Assembly (NCBI GenBank): GCA_047967505.1
Contig: CM106539.1
Origin: Dipteris shenzhenensis
Lineage: Eukaryota > Polypodiophyta > Polypodiopsida > Gleicheniales
Direction: 5' to 3' (one strand)
DNA: 64,000 nucleotides
A program made the translations under genes and the position numbers. The first letter of the stretch is position 1. Every line of letters begins with the position of its first letter. The notes under the pieces were generated by a model. It was not told where the DNA came from. It saw only the letters and a list, made by a program, of their open reading frames with translations, and searched no databases. Shown here piece after piece: positions 11,434-22,707 of this stretch.

Positions 11434-12424
11434 TATTATGGATAAAATTGTCTAAGGAAAAAGGAATTAATATGTGTGTGTGTTTGTATATGTGGCAATA
11501 GTATAATAAAATATGGTGTGCATAGGGCCTAGGGTTGAGGTGGCATGGCATGACCATGTGCCACCCTTCCACGTAAGAGGACCCATAAGGTGTGTTGTAC
11601 ATAATCCATGGTAGTAATATTATAAAATGTAAGGTGGCATGGCTCCTCCATGTGCCACCCCTCCACCTAGGCTGCATTTAGTGAGTTATGGCTCAAAGTC
11701 CATGGGAGAAGTAATATAAAATAGGTGGAGATGGATATTATATTGGGTTATTCCCTCCGTATAGGATAGGCCCATGTGGGGGAGGTATAGAAGGTCCAAG
11801 AGAGCAAGTTAAATAATGGGGAAAGTAGGATGAGGTGGCAAGATTCCTTGTGCCAACCCTCCACTTGTCCTCCTAGAGGTTTGAACATATTATAAAATTG
11901 GGAAGAGACCAAGGGAGTATCATAGACTTGAGATATGGGGCTTGCTTTATGTGGAAAATTGAGGCAAAGGGTTGTCGCACACAATTGAGAGTGCGTAACC
12001 GCCTAGCCCACATGGGAGAATTTTCCACACACACCATGCATGTGGGAGGATGCATTAATTGGGAGAGACCCCCTCTTTTGGCTATAAAAGGAGGGGGCTA
12101 TTCCTTGATGAGACACGCTCATTCTTGTAAAGCCACCTAGCTAGTACTTTGATATTTCCCTCTCATCCTTTCTTTCAAATAAAGTATGGTCCTCTTCCCT
12201 TGATGTCTCCATCTTTACATTCCTCCTCCTATCATGTACATGCTTCTCTTCCCCCTCTCCCTTTCCCCTTGTGTCATAGACTCCCTCTTCATTCCCTCCC
12301 CTTCTAATTCCTTTTCCCCTCCCATGATAATGTTTCGCCCTCATGATCTCCTTTCCTCTATGGCCCTCGAGCGTCGCCACGCTTAGCCTCTAGCCTCTGG
12401 TCTTGATTTCTTTTCCATCTAATA
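11434..12424 (+). repeat. Gypsy-1 3' LTR
   Basis: Begins TATTATGG (one mismatch from the 5' copy), contains a TATA box at 12083-12090, and ends CTAATA directly before the CCAC target duplication. An 8-bp indel near 11503 relative to the 5' LTR and about 20 substitutions show moderate age. Confidence 0.9.
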
Positions 12425-13523
12425 CCACCTTGTTATGCCTAGTGGCTCTATTCTTGTTCTACAGAGGGTTAGACATATACCAGGACTTGCTACGAGCAAG
12501 ATCAGTATTGGACAGTTGGTTGAGGCAGGTTATCATGTCTCTTTGGGTGATCATGCATGGAAGATTGCTAGAGGCAATCTGGTTATGGCCAAGGGATCAC
12601 AGGTTGGATTCTCTTATGCATTGCATGTATCAGGTGTCCAAGATAAGATGCTTATGATTAGTAAGTAGCCATCAGTAAGTTTATGGTATGCCAGACTTAG
12701 ACATATGTCTACTGCAGGTATGGAAGCCCTTACAACATTGAGATACATTCCCGTTATGGATGTCTCTCAAATTTTATGTCATGATTGTGATGATGGTCAG
12801 CAGTCAGGATCCTCTTTTGTGAGGAAGACAATTAGTGAGAGGTATGTTGAGCCATTGCAGTTGGTTCATAGTGCAGTTTGTGGGCCTATGCCTACCATTT
12901 CATTGGGTGGCGCCTCTTACTTTGTGACATTTATTGATGCTGCTACAAAGTACATATGGGTATATCCGATTCAGTAGAAGCATGATGTATATGATACATT
13001 TCAGCGCTTCTTGGGTAATGCTGAAAATCAGTCAGGAAAGAAGCTATTGAGCTTGATGATTAATGGTGATGCAGAGTTTACCTCTTCTAGATTTCAGCAT
13101 CTATGTGATACACTTGGTATCAGGAGGGTGTTGACCACTCCTCATCTTTCTGCTCACAATGCCTTGGCAGAAGGCATAAATCGGATTCTATTGGACAGGA
13201 TTGGTAGCATGCTACGGTATGCAGGTCTTACCGAATGCTATTGGGCTGAGGCATGTAAGACAGTTGCATACTTGCTTAACAGGTCACCCAGGAGATCCTT
13301 GAATGGTAGAGTGCCATTTGACTTCTTGACAGGTAGGGCGTCATGTTATAAGCATTTATGTGTGTTTGGCTACGAGGCTTATGCTCCTGGTTCCCGATCA
13401 AGGAGGTGTATCTTCCTTGGATACAGTGAGTCCAGTAGGGACTATAGGTTATGGGATTCTTCAACTAGAGAGTTGATACGCTGCCATAATGTCTATTTCA
13501 GAGAGGATGCTATGTTTAGATAG
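12425..13523 (+). pseudogene. Copia-1 protease end and integrase
   Basis: The protease fold resumes directly after Gypsy-1 (MPSGSILVLQRVRHIPGL). It is followed by the GAG-pre-integrase region (LRHMSTAGMEAL, CHDCDDGQQSG) and an rve integrase core (YFVTFIDAATKYIWVYP; then LLSLMINGDAEFTS, where the second catalytic Asp is kept; then LAEGINRILLD, where the Glu is kept). The C-terminal part has KHLCVFGYEAYAP and CIFLGYSE. Stops at 12666 and 12975 break the frame. This is the second half of the protein begun at 2652. Confidence 0.85.
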
Positions 13524-13733
13524 CCCAGGACTGTGGATAGCAAGAGAGTGGTGTTCCAGGAGGGTGTAAGTGCACTGATACCTCCAAATTCTATGCAGGG
13601 ACAGCCCATATCCCTTGGAGTGGGAGGTTTTTCCCACGGTGAGCAGGTTATAAAGTTGGGACAGCCATGATTACTTCTTGATTTTGGTCAGAGACGGTCA
13701 GATGTCTCGAGTATTCCATAGGTTTATACTCCT

Positions 13734-14768
13734 ATGGAGATTATTGATGCATCTTCTATGGACAGTTACAATTTACTCCCAGGATGCAAAGTGCCTCTTA
13801 CAGATGAGGATGAGGCTATGCATGGTGAGGAGGATACCTTGGCTAATGATGCCCAGTATGATCCATTGGTTGGTTATGCCAGGACAGATGTGGTTTCTGC
13901 AGTTATTGACTCGGGTCATATTGCGCATGGGCAAGAATCATTGATATGTTTGCTTCGTAAGTTCCTCCATGGCCAGAAGCAATCCCCTCGAGCTTGGCTT
14001 CATAGGTTTGATACTGTTATGAGAGCTCATGATGTGATGTGCAATGAGATAGGTTATGGTCTCAGTATTCAGGAGGTTGCTATCCTTCTGAGGTTACTTG
14101 CCATATGGTTCTTTATGGACAGGGATGCTTTGCAGTGGGAGCTACATGGTCTTGATGATGTTTGTCAGATACTTGGTTGTTTCAGTATGGAGAGGGGGAA
14201 GTTACTGAGTACTCCTTTGCGTGTATTGGCTCCATACTTAAAACACAGCAGGTTTGACGATCATAGATCAGTTGAGCAGCAAGTTATGGTTGATATGGCA
14301 GCCATAGTACTTCATGCATCCATGATTGTGTTGAGACTTGGTTCTCACATGTTTGCCATTGGGGCTACACTTCCGGTTCTTGCTTGCGTTGCAGTGGGAG
14401 TTGGTAGCATGATTATGGCAGATTTTGGCGATAGGGAAGTAGTTGTGGACATCAAGTCATTATGCTTCCAGGAGCAGCATGCAAGTGATGTAGGTTGGGT
14501 AGACCAGTAGAGATCTATTATAGGGCATGTGCTTATGGTCATAGGTGGTACAGAGACATTTTCTTTGCACAGTGACAGTTCAGGTGCTATGGACTTAGCA
14601 CAGGAGCACGTGGTGGTGAGAGTTCAGTCTCCCAGTGAGATCTGGCATGAGATCTTGGTTGACAGGCATCTACAGCTTGTCATTTTCTATCCTACAAACC
14701 TTATGTCTGCTAGCAGCTTATCCTCTATGCACTTTGCACATTGTAAAGTGCCGATGGGCATAGGATAA
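13734..14768 (+). pseudogene. Copia-1 RT and RNase H remnants
   Basis: Only part of the copia RT is recognisable: LICLLRKFLHGQKQSPRAWLHRFD (about 13942-14013) matches the block that precedes the catalytic YVDD, but no YVDD follows and the fingers domain is missing. Further on, HSDSSGAMDLAQEH (about 14566-14607) corresponds to the end of the copia RNase H. The 258-codon ORF at 13734-14510 is otherwise unlike RT, so large deletions or rapid decay have occurred. Confidence 0.65.
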
Positions 14769-14857
14769 CGGTCTGGTCATCTTGTTTTTCAGCCTATGGC
14801 TGATTGTATTATGTGTACTATACTCCCTTAAAGGCACACTGCCTTTAAGTGGGAGGT

Positions 14858-15004
14858 TGTTGGGGTAAAGGGCAGTGTGCCCACCCACTTGTACAGTGCC
14901 CATGTATACTCATATATATATGAAAGAGGAATAAGCTGGAGTAGCTTTTGCTCCACCACTTTTGGTGTCTCCTTATCCCTTTGTGTGTGCTCTCCTCTCC
15001 CACA
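14858..15004 (+). repeat. Copia-1 3' LTR
   Basis: 147-bp copy of 51-197, starting TGTTGGGG and ending CCCACA, followed by target duplication CTTCA (15005-15009). Confidence 0.92.
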
Positions 15005-15009
15005 CTTCA

Positions 15010-15971
15010 TTGCTCGAGAAAAGGAAATTCGTACTATGAGCAAAAAGTAATGCGTCTAATGGCATGAAATCGGGCCGGGAAAAATGGCCAATAGTAAGGC
15101 TGGCCCTTTCCCTAGGGAACCCTAGTGGGCCCCTCCGGCCCTCGCATAACCTTAGGGCATAGAAATAGTTCCAATGGGATCAAAGCAGATGGCTTTCTAT
15201 TTCGAAAGTTCCCACCGGTCGTTCTAAAAGTCTTCCCGGGGGGTTAAACTGGTCCAGTAGAAGGTAAATTCCAATCAATCAAGGGCAAGAGCTAATTATG
15301 CAACATGGAGATCACAAGAGGGCATTTGTGGAAAAGTAAAGTCAAACCACAAATAATTCTATAAGAAAAACAATTATTATGATAATAATATCACTAGAAA
15401 GAATTCATTGTGCAACATTAGTAAACATTATCAAATTGGCCAAACAATATAGGAAAAGTCTCTCTCCAATATGTTTTTTAATCCTTTTCTTTTGAATATG
15501 CTATTTCTTTTATAAAGAGTGATAGGTTACCTTTGTGTTGAAGATAATACTCTAAAGGTTCATGTGGATAAATTTGATCATGTGTGTCTCATTTTCTAAA
15601 AATTTATATGCCAAGTACGTGAATATAAATGTAGCAATGCTCTTGTGCATTCGTAAAACGATTCCCAAAGCTTGCAGTGCAAATTCAGAACTATTCTTAA
15701 CTTATTCTGGTTAAAGCACAAACTAGGGGGTCATAACAGAATCTTTTTTCCATCCTATCTTCCTTGTATCACCATACTGGGATGAGAAGTTATTGCACAA
15801 CATTGCAACCTTCAATCGAAACAAAACTGTATTTTTTCTTTTACCTATTAACCATGACATGGGGGGGAATGGAGGAAACATGGTAGCTTTGGCCTACTAC
15901 ATGCCTTGGATTCAGATGTTTGACATTTCACTTTGCATTTCGTATGGCAATGTTTGGGTATCTCATAGGCT

Positions 15972-16004
<33 letters not shown>

Positions 16005-16192
16005 ACGCACGTGCATGTGTGCATACACGTGCGCACCTATACATGCACATGCGTGCGTGCGTGTGTGTGTGTGTGTGCGCGTGTGCATGTGTGTATGTGT
16101 GTGTGTGTGTGTGTGTGTGCGTGTGTGGGTTTAGGTCTTTAATGATTCTATATTGTTAAATCTTCCTCAAACAACATTTTTCCAACACTTTT
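15010..16192 (+). other. Non-coding stretch with a (GT)n microsatellite
   Basis: No gene recognised. A short GC-rich block (about 15068-15250) gives way to AT-rich sequence. From about 15974 to 16132 a (GT)n tract is interrupted by an alternating purine-pyrimidine island (GTGCGCAC, GCATGCGTGC). The ORFs across it are repeat translations. Confidence 0.7.
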
Positions 16193-16437
16193 GTCCAAAG
16201 CGACATCAAACTCCGGCCTTTGAAGATCATTCCAGGGCCTAGTGACAAGCCCATGATTGTACTTCACTATAAAGGCAAAGACAAGCAATTCACTGCCGAG
16301 TAGATCTCATCGATGGTTCTCACCAAAATAAAGGAGGTCGTTGAGGGTTATATTGGGAGCACATTGTCAAAAATGCTATCATTACAATTCCTACTTACTT
16401 CACCAACTCTCAAAGGCAAGCTATCAGTGATGCTACA
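16193..16437 (+). pseudogene. HSP70 nucleotide-binding-domain pseudogene fragment
   Basis: The plus strand reads as an internal piece of cytosolic HSP70: KPMIVLHYKGKDKQFTAE, a stop codon, then ISSMVLTKIKEVVEGYIGST. A one- or two-base shift follows near 16365, then AIITIPTYFTNSQRQAISDA. These match the conserved stretch that runs from the IPGP/KPMI block to the YFNDSQRQAT motif of the ATPase domain. About 80 of roughly 650 residues are present, without introns, with one nonsense and one frameshift change. It is a dead scrap, perhaps captured by a transposable element or a retrocopy remnant. Confidence 0.82.
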
Positions 16438-16459
16438 TGATGGCAAGCCTGAATGTATA

Positions 16460-16590
16460 GGAGAAAGGGGCTGAAGGAGTACTTTCCTCCCAAGAAAGTC
16501 CTTGGAATCTGGCAAGCAGCCAAAGGCTATGAGCTGAATTCCAAGGACTTTCCTAGGAAGAAAGTCCAACTTCAGCCCTTTTCCCCATGT
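16460..16590. repeat. Long inverted repeat (foldback hairpin)
   Basis: A left arm with AAAGGGGCTGAAGGAGTA...TTTCCTCCCAAGAAAGTCC (about 16464-16510) pairs with a right arm GGACTTTCCTAGGAAGAAAGTCC...CTTCAGCCCTTTT (about 16545-16585). The arms are about 45 bp, imperfect, around a short loop. It could be a foldback or MITE remnant or a small-RNA precursor. It lies directly downstream of the HSP70 scrap. Confidence 0.75.
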
Positions 16591-17859
16591 GGTGGGAAGA
16601 GGGAGAGTTAAACAATTGACTATGGGGAGGGTTTTTGTTGTAAAAGCTAACTCGAAGATGGGTTAAACTAATTGTAGGTGGGTTAACCTGAGGGTGGTCA
16701 TATTCCAATAGGACATTCTAGATTCAATCTGGGTCAACCTCGGCACTTTACGTGATGCTATATGCTACATTGAGGGAAATGCCCGCTTGCTCGATTCATT
16801 GGGAATTGTACCTCCCATTCATTCACTCATGAGGAGGACTAGGCACAAGGAATGTATCTAACCTCATTCCCAATGTCAGTACATATGCACTCTCTAAGAG
16901 CCAATTGATTCTTACCATGGTGCCAAAGGGTCACATGCACTAATTAAGTACTTGAATTAGCTCCATTAACCATAATTGGTTATACTATGGATATGGTGGT
17001 CCTAAGAGCATGCCTAAAACTATATTGGCTGGATGGTACCATACTTCAAAGATGGTTAGGGGAATAATAAAAAATACAAAAAGTTCTCCTCCTCTAATAC
17101 CTTACGGTTAGGGGAATTAATAGCATGTTCTCAGTAGGCTGCCCATAGTGGTCCATATTGCTACCTCATTGCTACCAATGGTAACACGTCAAGCTATAGT
17201 AGGGCTATACATATTGTTAATGGAAGGGCTCCACAACATATTGATCCATCACTATTTAAATCAAATATTTATAGCTTTCAGGCCTTTGCCAATAGAAAAA
17301 GACGGGATTACCATTTTTCCTCCTTTGTAGACATGGAGAAAAGGTCAGTGATGTTGTCACAGACAATTAAAGTGTTGGAAAACCCCGAAGAATGCAAGGA
17401 TACCCAAGGGGATGTGTGTGTGTGTGTGTGTGTTTGGAAGACTTGACAACATCCCTTTGCATAGTGAAAAGACAAAAGAGCGAAGCTAAACAATGGAATA
17501 GGACTAATTGCATTAACGGAAAAGTTTGTACAAGTTGGTGAATCCCTGCTTATAAAGGAAACCAGCAGTGGGCGATTTTGTAGAAATGACTTTGTGGAAA
17601 CTATAAAGAAGTTGAGCTTGGATAAGTCTTGGCAAGCATCACTTTTATTGAAGAGGGGAGTCTGCCTACCTGCCACCATCCAACAAGAAAACATGGTAAG
17701 AACCAGCTTAGCATTGATTGGGAAGACAGGTGTCATAAACACCCCTCCCTTGTTATCGAGGTCACAATAAAATAGAAGCTTAAACGCAAACTTAGACAGC
17801 TCGATGTAGAAACGTAAGTAAAAAAGATGGGACCATAGGAATAGGGTGAGAGGGAACAA

Positions 17860-18222
17860 ACTTTACGAAAGAGGTAAATAAACAGTGGAAATGAAAGAAA
17901 GATTTTAAGTAAGTAACTATAGAGAGGAAAGATAAATGTATAGAGAAGAGGGGGGGAAGTTATATGTATATAAAAAGGAGGGAGGCGGGGAAAAAGGGCG
18001 GGTCAAGAGGGGAGCATTTTTTTAAGGGATAAATATAGGGAAAATATATAAATAGAGAGGGGTTTGAGAAGCGAAGAATGGATTTTTATGAATGAAGTAG
18101 CGGGAGGGGGGACCGGGGAAAATATAAAAGTAATTTCATTATAACTAGAGAGGGGTGTTTGAATTTTAATTTTACAAAAAAAAGGCCCCCATTGACTTTA
18201 ATGTATAGAGTAGGGGAGAGGG

Positions 18223-18310
<88 letters not shown>

Positions 18311-18346
18311 TAGAGGGGGGGATATTTTAGGGAGAGAGGAAAAGGG

Positions 18347-18388
<42 letters not shown>

Positions 18389-18418
18389 GTGAGTGAGTGA
18401 GTGAGTGAGTGAGTGAGT

Positions 18419-18467
<49 letters not shown>

Positions 18468-19781
18468 AAGCTTGAAAGGAAGAAAAGGGGCATTAGGAGT
18501 AGGTTTGTAAGGGGGGAAGGAAAAATAAAGGAAGAGAAAAAGGGAAAATTAAATAAGGGATTTTGATAAAGTTTAAGAGAAGGGTGGGAGAGGGTAGCAC
18601 GAGAGTTTAAAGGAAGAGGTTTGAGCAGTCGAGGGGTGGGGGAAGACAAATGCATAAGTTCAAAGGGAGAGGAAAGGACCTATGCGTCCATTCGTGTGAG
18701 GGGCATGGATGGAAGGTCACGAAGTTTCAGTGTCAAGACTCAGGAGGATGGGAGGCATGAGTAAGTGGTAGGCCTAGGCCATGAGAAAAGATGGTAGAAG
18801 GTACTGCCAATAAAGGAGGTCTTTAAAAGTGTGAGGGAGTACATTTTTTGGCAGGCGGTGGGGTTTAAATGGATGGGTTTTGGATGTAGTCTGGGGTAGG
18901 AAAAGAAACGAAGTACGTGCACGAGTTGGGGGAGATAGTGAGTAGGTGGGAATATGGAGTCAGAGAATTAATGTGAGGGGCGGTTGGCTAATATTGCAGT
19001 TTGTAGTGACGCAGTCGGGGAAAACAGAGTATGACGTGGTATGGCAATCATGTGGCATGGAGATTGAGAGTTTGGAAGCTCAAGGGACCAAGGAGAGCCC
19101 TGGTGATAGTGGGATTGAATGCATGATTGGGGAGAGCGATATATAAGGGCTTAGGATAAACGTGGGAAGTGAGAAGAAGGGGGGGGGGGAGGGGCGGGTA
19201 ACAAAATGTGTGAAAGATTTTCAATTTTGAGAAAAAAGTACAAAGGCGAAAATAACGGAATAGTTGGGGGGGGGGGATGTTTAGAAAATTGGGTAAAATC
19301 AAAAAAGAAAAAAAAGGACAAAGTTAGAGTAATAATAGAAAAAAAATTTAGGGAAAATTAGGGTGTGTTGGAGAGAGAGAAAACAAAAATTAGGGACAAG
19401 ATAGGGAGATATTTAGGGAAATTTTTTAAAAAGAAAATTAGAGAAAAAAATATGAAAATTTAAAAATAAATTGGAAAACTTCAAAAAGAAAGGGGAAAAC
19501 GAGGAGGGGGTAGGAAAAAGTGGGAAAATTTTAGGGAAAATAAGGGTAACCAAGGAGAAATGGGGAAATTTGTTTTCGAAGGATTAAAAGGTAATTTGTA
19601 AGGTCAAAAAGGAAAAAAGGGGGTAGTATGTGTGTGTGAAGTTAGGAGATTAGAAAAAATTAGGAGAAAACTATGAAAATTAAAAAAGGTGCTAGAGTGG
19701 GATAAATTGAGAGGTTTAAGGGGAATTTAGAAGAAAGAGAAGGGAGAGAAGGGTAGAGAGAGAGAGTGAGGGAGCAATTCT

Positions 19782-19822
<41 letters not shown>

Positions 19823-19965
19823 AGGAAGGGGGACAGGTATTTTAAAAGGGTTTTTAAAGGATTATAAAGGAAAGAAAAGTAATTAGTATGGTCAAAAGGG
19901 AAAAAGGGATAGTATGTGTGTGTGTGTGTGTGTGTGTTTCCCACTAAACGAATTCCTACAAGTCT
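17860..19965 (+). repeat. Strand-asymmetric purine-rich tract with (GA)n and (GAGT)n
   Basis: For about 2.1 kb the plus strand is dominated by A and G. It includes (GA)n at about 18228-18311 and 18349-18384, (GAGT)n at about 18384-18423, (GA)n again to about 18463, a further (GA)n near 19780-19822 and a (GT)n at about 19915-19937. Long minus-strand ORFs here encode serine/leucine repeats and are not genes. Confidence 0.85.
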
Positions 19966-20817
19966 GACACACAATCCAAGTCAGGGGAGCAGTCCGCCCA
20001 TCACAATGGATTGGGTCGGACTGCTGCTCTAGATAGAATCAACTCAGTCTTAGAAAAGACTAACTTACAAGACAAGCCCAAATCCTATTAGCATTGGGAT
20101 GAATATAAATGGGCCTTGGAAGTAATCTTCTAGTTATTTGTGAATTCTCACAGGTCACGATTGGCAATACCCATTCTACACGATAGTGGATCAGATTTAG
20201 TATTAGGAAAGTAAGTAAAAGTACTACTCGTTTCCAAGCAGTCAGTGGCGGCGGACAACAAAATTTCATAATCATGGAAGGTCCCCCTGATCAATTGGTT
20301 GGGCAACTCTATAGAAAAATGAAGTGGAAGTACTTCGACCAGTTGGTCATTAAAGAGTAACAATCGAAAATCCTTAGTTATACCTTTAAAAATTAAATTA
20401 AATTTAAGACTTTGAGCATATAGACAATTATCTCTGGTACTTGGAGAATTTACATGAAAACTAAGAAGAATTGTAATATTATCCATTATCAATTGGTCTC
20501 ATGACCATGAGACTTACACATCAACCATCTTACAAGAATACGGATACTCACATACCTTCAGTAGATCTCGGGCATTGTTTACATCCAATAACTTTATGTT
20601 GATCGAAGCTAACAAACCAAGCAACCAAGGGGAGGAACTGATCCTATAATCTTGGTGCCAAAATGAGGCCTATAACATATTAAGTATATCCATTAGTCGC
20701 AAGGTTTTTGTTATCTTACAATGGGTACAGAAGTGTGTGTTTTGCCTACCAAACTCTAGCCTACTTCCTTATGGACAAACGTCATTTTAGACAAAATGCT
20801 TAAGTAAACTAGATGCA
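19966..20817. other. Unassigned sequence between purine tract and Copia-2
   Basis: No recognisable gene. A 114-codon open frame on the minus strand (20148-20492) matches nothing I know and has no supporting context. It could be part of an old retroelement, and I do not call it as coding. Copia-2 has no detectable 5' LTR here, so the element is truncated on this side. Confidence 0.4.
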
Positions 20818-21720
20818 ACCATGTGCTATTACACATTCACATGCTACTTCGGCAAACAAAAGCGAACCAATTTTGGTAGAAGCACCTCTCGAGCACGAGG
20901 TATTCTTGATTTGATACATACCAATGTATGGGATTATGCCCATACCCGTAGCATCAATGGTTCACTTTACTACTTGACTTTCATCGACGAGTACAATAGA
21001 TATTGTTGGGTCTACTTTCTGAAAGAGAAATCTTAAGTGTTTTCCATATTTCAAGAATTCAAAGCCATGGTAGAAAACCAAACAGGCAGAAAGATCAAAG
21101 TCATGAGATCAGACAGAGGAGATGAATACATGTCTTCAGCATTCATGATCTTTTGCAAAAGTCACGACATTCGAAGACAATTCACTTGTGCAGATAATCC
21201 TTAGCAGAATGCAAGAGCTGAAAGGAAGAATGGTACTTTAGCAGACAATGCAATGCTTAGTGAGAAGCATCTTTCGAATAGCCACTGCAAACTACTCGCT
21301 TAATCGGCTTCCAACCGAACCAATTCAGGGTATGACACCTTATGAAGCATTCATTGGACACAAGTGACACATTGGGCATCTCCACATATTTGGTTGCATA
21401 GCATATGCCCATATACATCATGACCATCGCAGAAAATTGGATGCGAAGTCATGCAAATGCATCATGGTTGGCTATAGTGAAGAAACCAAAGCATACAAGT
21501 TGTATGATCCCATCAACCGAAAGGTCATTATCTCCAGAGATGTAATCTTTGATGAGAAATCATAATGGAAAACCTCAAATGCACAGGAGATAGAAGCACC
21601 GATTTCACAGTCATCTACAGAAAAGGTTGATGAAGAAGAGCAAGAATTGCTAGAAGCATCCCAAGCAAAGCCACAACAACTCAGACGGTCTACTAGGGAA
21701 AGAGACCTCCAGCCAAATTG
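20818..21720 (+). pseudogene. Copia-2 integrase, interrupted by stops
   Basis: Copia integrase with GKQKRTNFGRSTSRARGILDLIHTNVW (the first catalytic Asp reads Asn), YYLTFIDEYNRYCWVYFLKEKS, a stop at 21034-21036, then KVMRSDRGDEYMSSAF with the second Asp kept, and AERKNGTLADNAM with the Glu kept. The C-terminal region (IGHLHIFGCIAYAH, CIMVGYSEETKAYKLYDP) reaches about 21560. Multiple stops and a lost catalytic residue show it is dead. Confidence 0.82.
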
Positions 21721-22019
21721 ACATATGCTCAGAAAGACAAAGCAATTCAGGTTGAAACCACCAACTATGATCTTATGACTACCATCATGGCTACAGAAGA
21801 GCCAGTGTACTTCGAAGATGCAGTAGACAAGCCAGAATGGCAAACTGCTATGAATGATTGTACAAGAATAACACTTGGGAATTATGCGACCTTCCACTAG
21901 AAAGAAGGCCATAGCAAACAAATGGGTATACAAAGTGAAGTACAATCCAGATGGAAGCATTCAAAGATACAAAGCCAGACTAGTTTGCAAAAGGATTTGC
22001 ACAGTAGTACGGTCAAGAT

Positions 22020-22616
22020 TATGAAGAGACTTATGCTCCAGGAGCAAAGATAGATTCCACATGGTTCTTGATATCACTAGCGACACTCAACAGATGGAAT
22101 GTGTACCAGCTAAATGTTAAGAATGCATTTCTCAATGGTTACCTAGATGAGGAAGTCTACATGCAACAACCAGTAGGTTATGTTGAACTAGGAAAGGAGA
22201 ATCAAGTTTTCCATCTCAAGAAAAGTCTCTACGGCTTAAAGCAAGCACCTAGAAGTTGGTACAGTAGAATCGACAAGTCTTTTGTTGATCTAGGATACAT
22301 GAAATCCAATGCAGATCGTACTCTCTACTACAAAGTTCAAGGGGAAGGCATTACTATTGCACTTTTGTACGTAGAGGAACTGATTGTGACCGGAAGCAAG
22401 GATAGCTTCATCAAGAAATTGAAACAAGACTTATCTACAGAGTTTGACATGAAAGATCTTGGACTTATGCACTATTGTCTTGGATTTGAGTTATGGAGAG
22501 ATTCAGATGACACCTTTATGAGTCAGCTCAAATATTTTGACAGTCTCTTGAAGAAGTTTCATATGGCAGAGTGCAAGATTGCAGCCACTTCCATGGAACA
22601 GAGTTACAGTCAATGA
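22020..22616 (+). pseudogene. Copia-2 reverse transcriptase with altered active site
   Basis: A long open stretch covers most of the copia RT (RVT_2): NVYQLNVKNAFLNGYLDEEVYM, then KKSLYGLKQAPRSWYSRID, and the active-site strand LLYVEELIVTG at about 22362-22394. The universally required YVDD reads Tyr-Val-Glu-Glu (22368-22379), which should abolish metal binding. The stop at 22614-22616 precedes the connection region. The frame being otherwise open suggests the element died recently or was carried along passively. Confidence 0.85.
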
Positions 22617-22707
22617 CTAGTACTACAGGCAACTCATCGGATCTCTTATATATCTGACTATCACACGGCCAGATATTTGCTATGCAGTAAGTTCACTTGC
22701 ACAGTTT

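Larger units (their letters stand above)
3477..12424 (+). mobile_element. Gypsy-1: full-length Ty3/gypsy (Tat/Ogre-like) retrotransposon nested in Copia-1
   Basis: LTRs at 3477-4459 (983 bp) and 11434-12424 (991 bp) differ by roughly 2 percent plus an 8-bp indel. The target duplication is CCAC (3473-3476 and 12425-12428), possibly 5 bp with one mismatch. Removing the element restores the Copia-1 protease frame (Asp-Ile-His-Leu-Val-Met-Pro). Gene order is an upstream ORF region with an RNase H and zinc knuckle, then gag, protease, RT-RNase H and integrase. Integrase ending in an ELVYGTEAVLPLEIE motif, the DGGA protease and the extra RNase H point to the Tat/Ogre side of plant Ty3/gypsy. All ORFs carry stops or frameshifts. 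Confidence 0.92.
46..15009 (+). mobile_element. Copia-1: complete but decayed Ty1/copia LTR retrotransposon, split by Gypsy-1
   Basis: Two 147-bp direct repeats (51-197 and 14858-15004) bound the element, each flanked outside by the 5-bp target duplication CTTCA (46-50 and 15005-15009). A primer-binding site matching initiator tRNA-Met follows the left LTR, and a purine-rich tract (about 14848-14857) precedes the right one. Inside, in copia order, are gag, protease, integrase, RT scraps and an RNase H tail, all on the plus strand. The reading frames are broken by many stops and RT is almost gone, yet the LTRs differ at only two of 147 positions. Gypsy-1 (3477-12424) sits inside the protease region; without it the element is about 6 kb. 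Confidence 0.9.

Noticed and set aside
15920-16159. Cys/Val-rich ORFs
   Set aside because: Products of the (GT)n microsatellite.
17308-17859. 183-codon minus-strand ORF
   Set aside because: No recognisable domain, includes a (GT)n translation (His-Thr repeats) and has no promoter or family context.
18086-18655. 189-codon minus-strand ORF rich in serine and leucine
   Set aside because: It is a translation of (CT)n and (ACTC)n microsatellites with no codon or domain signal.
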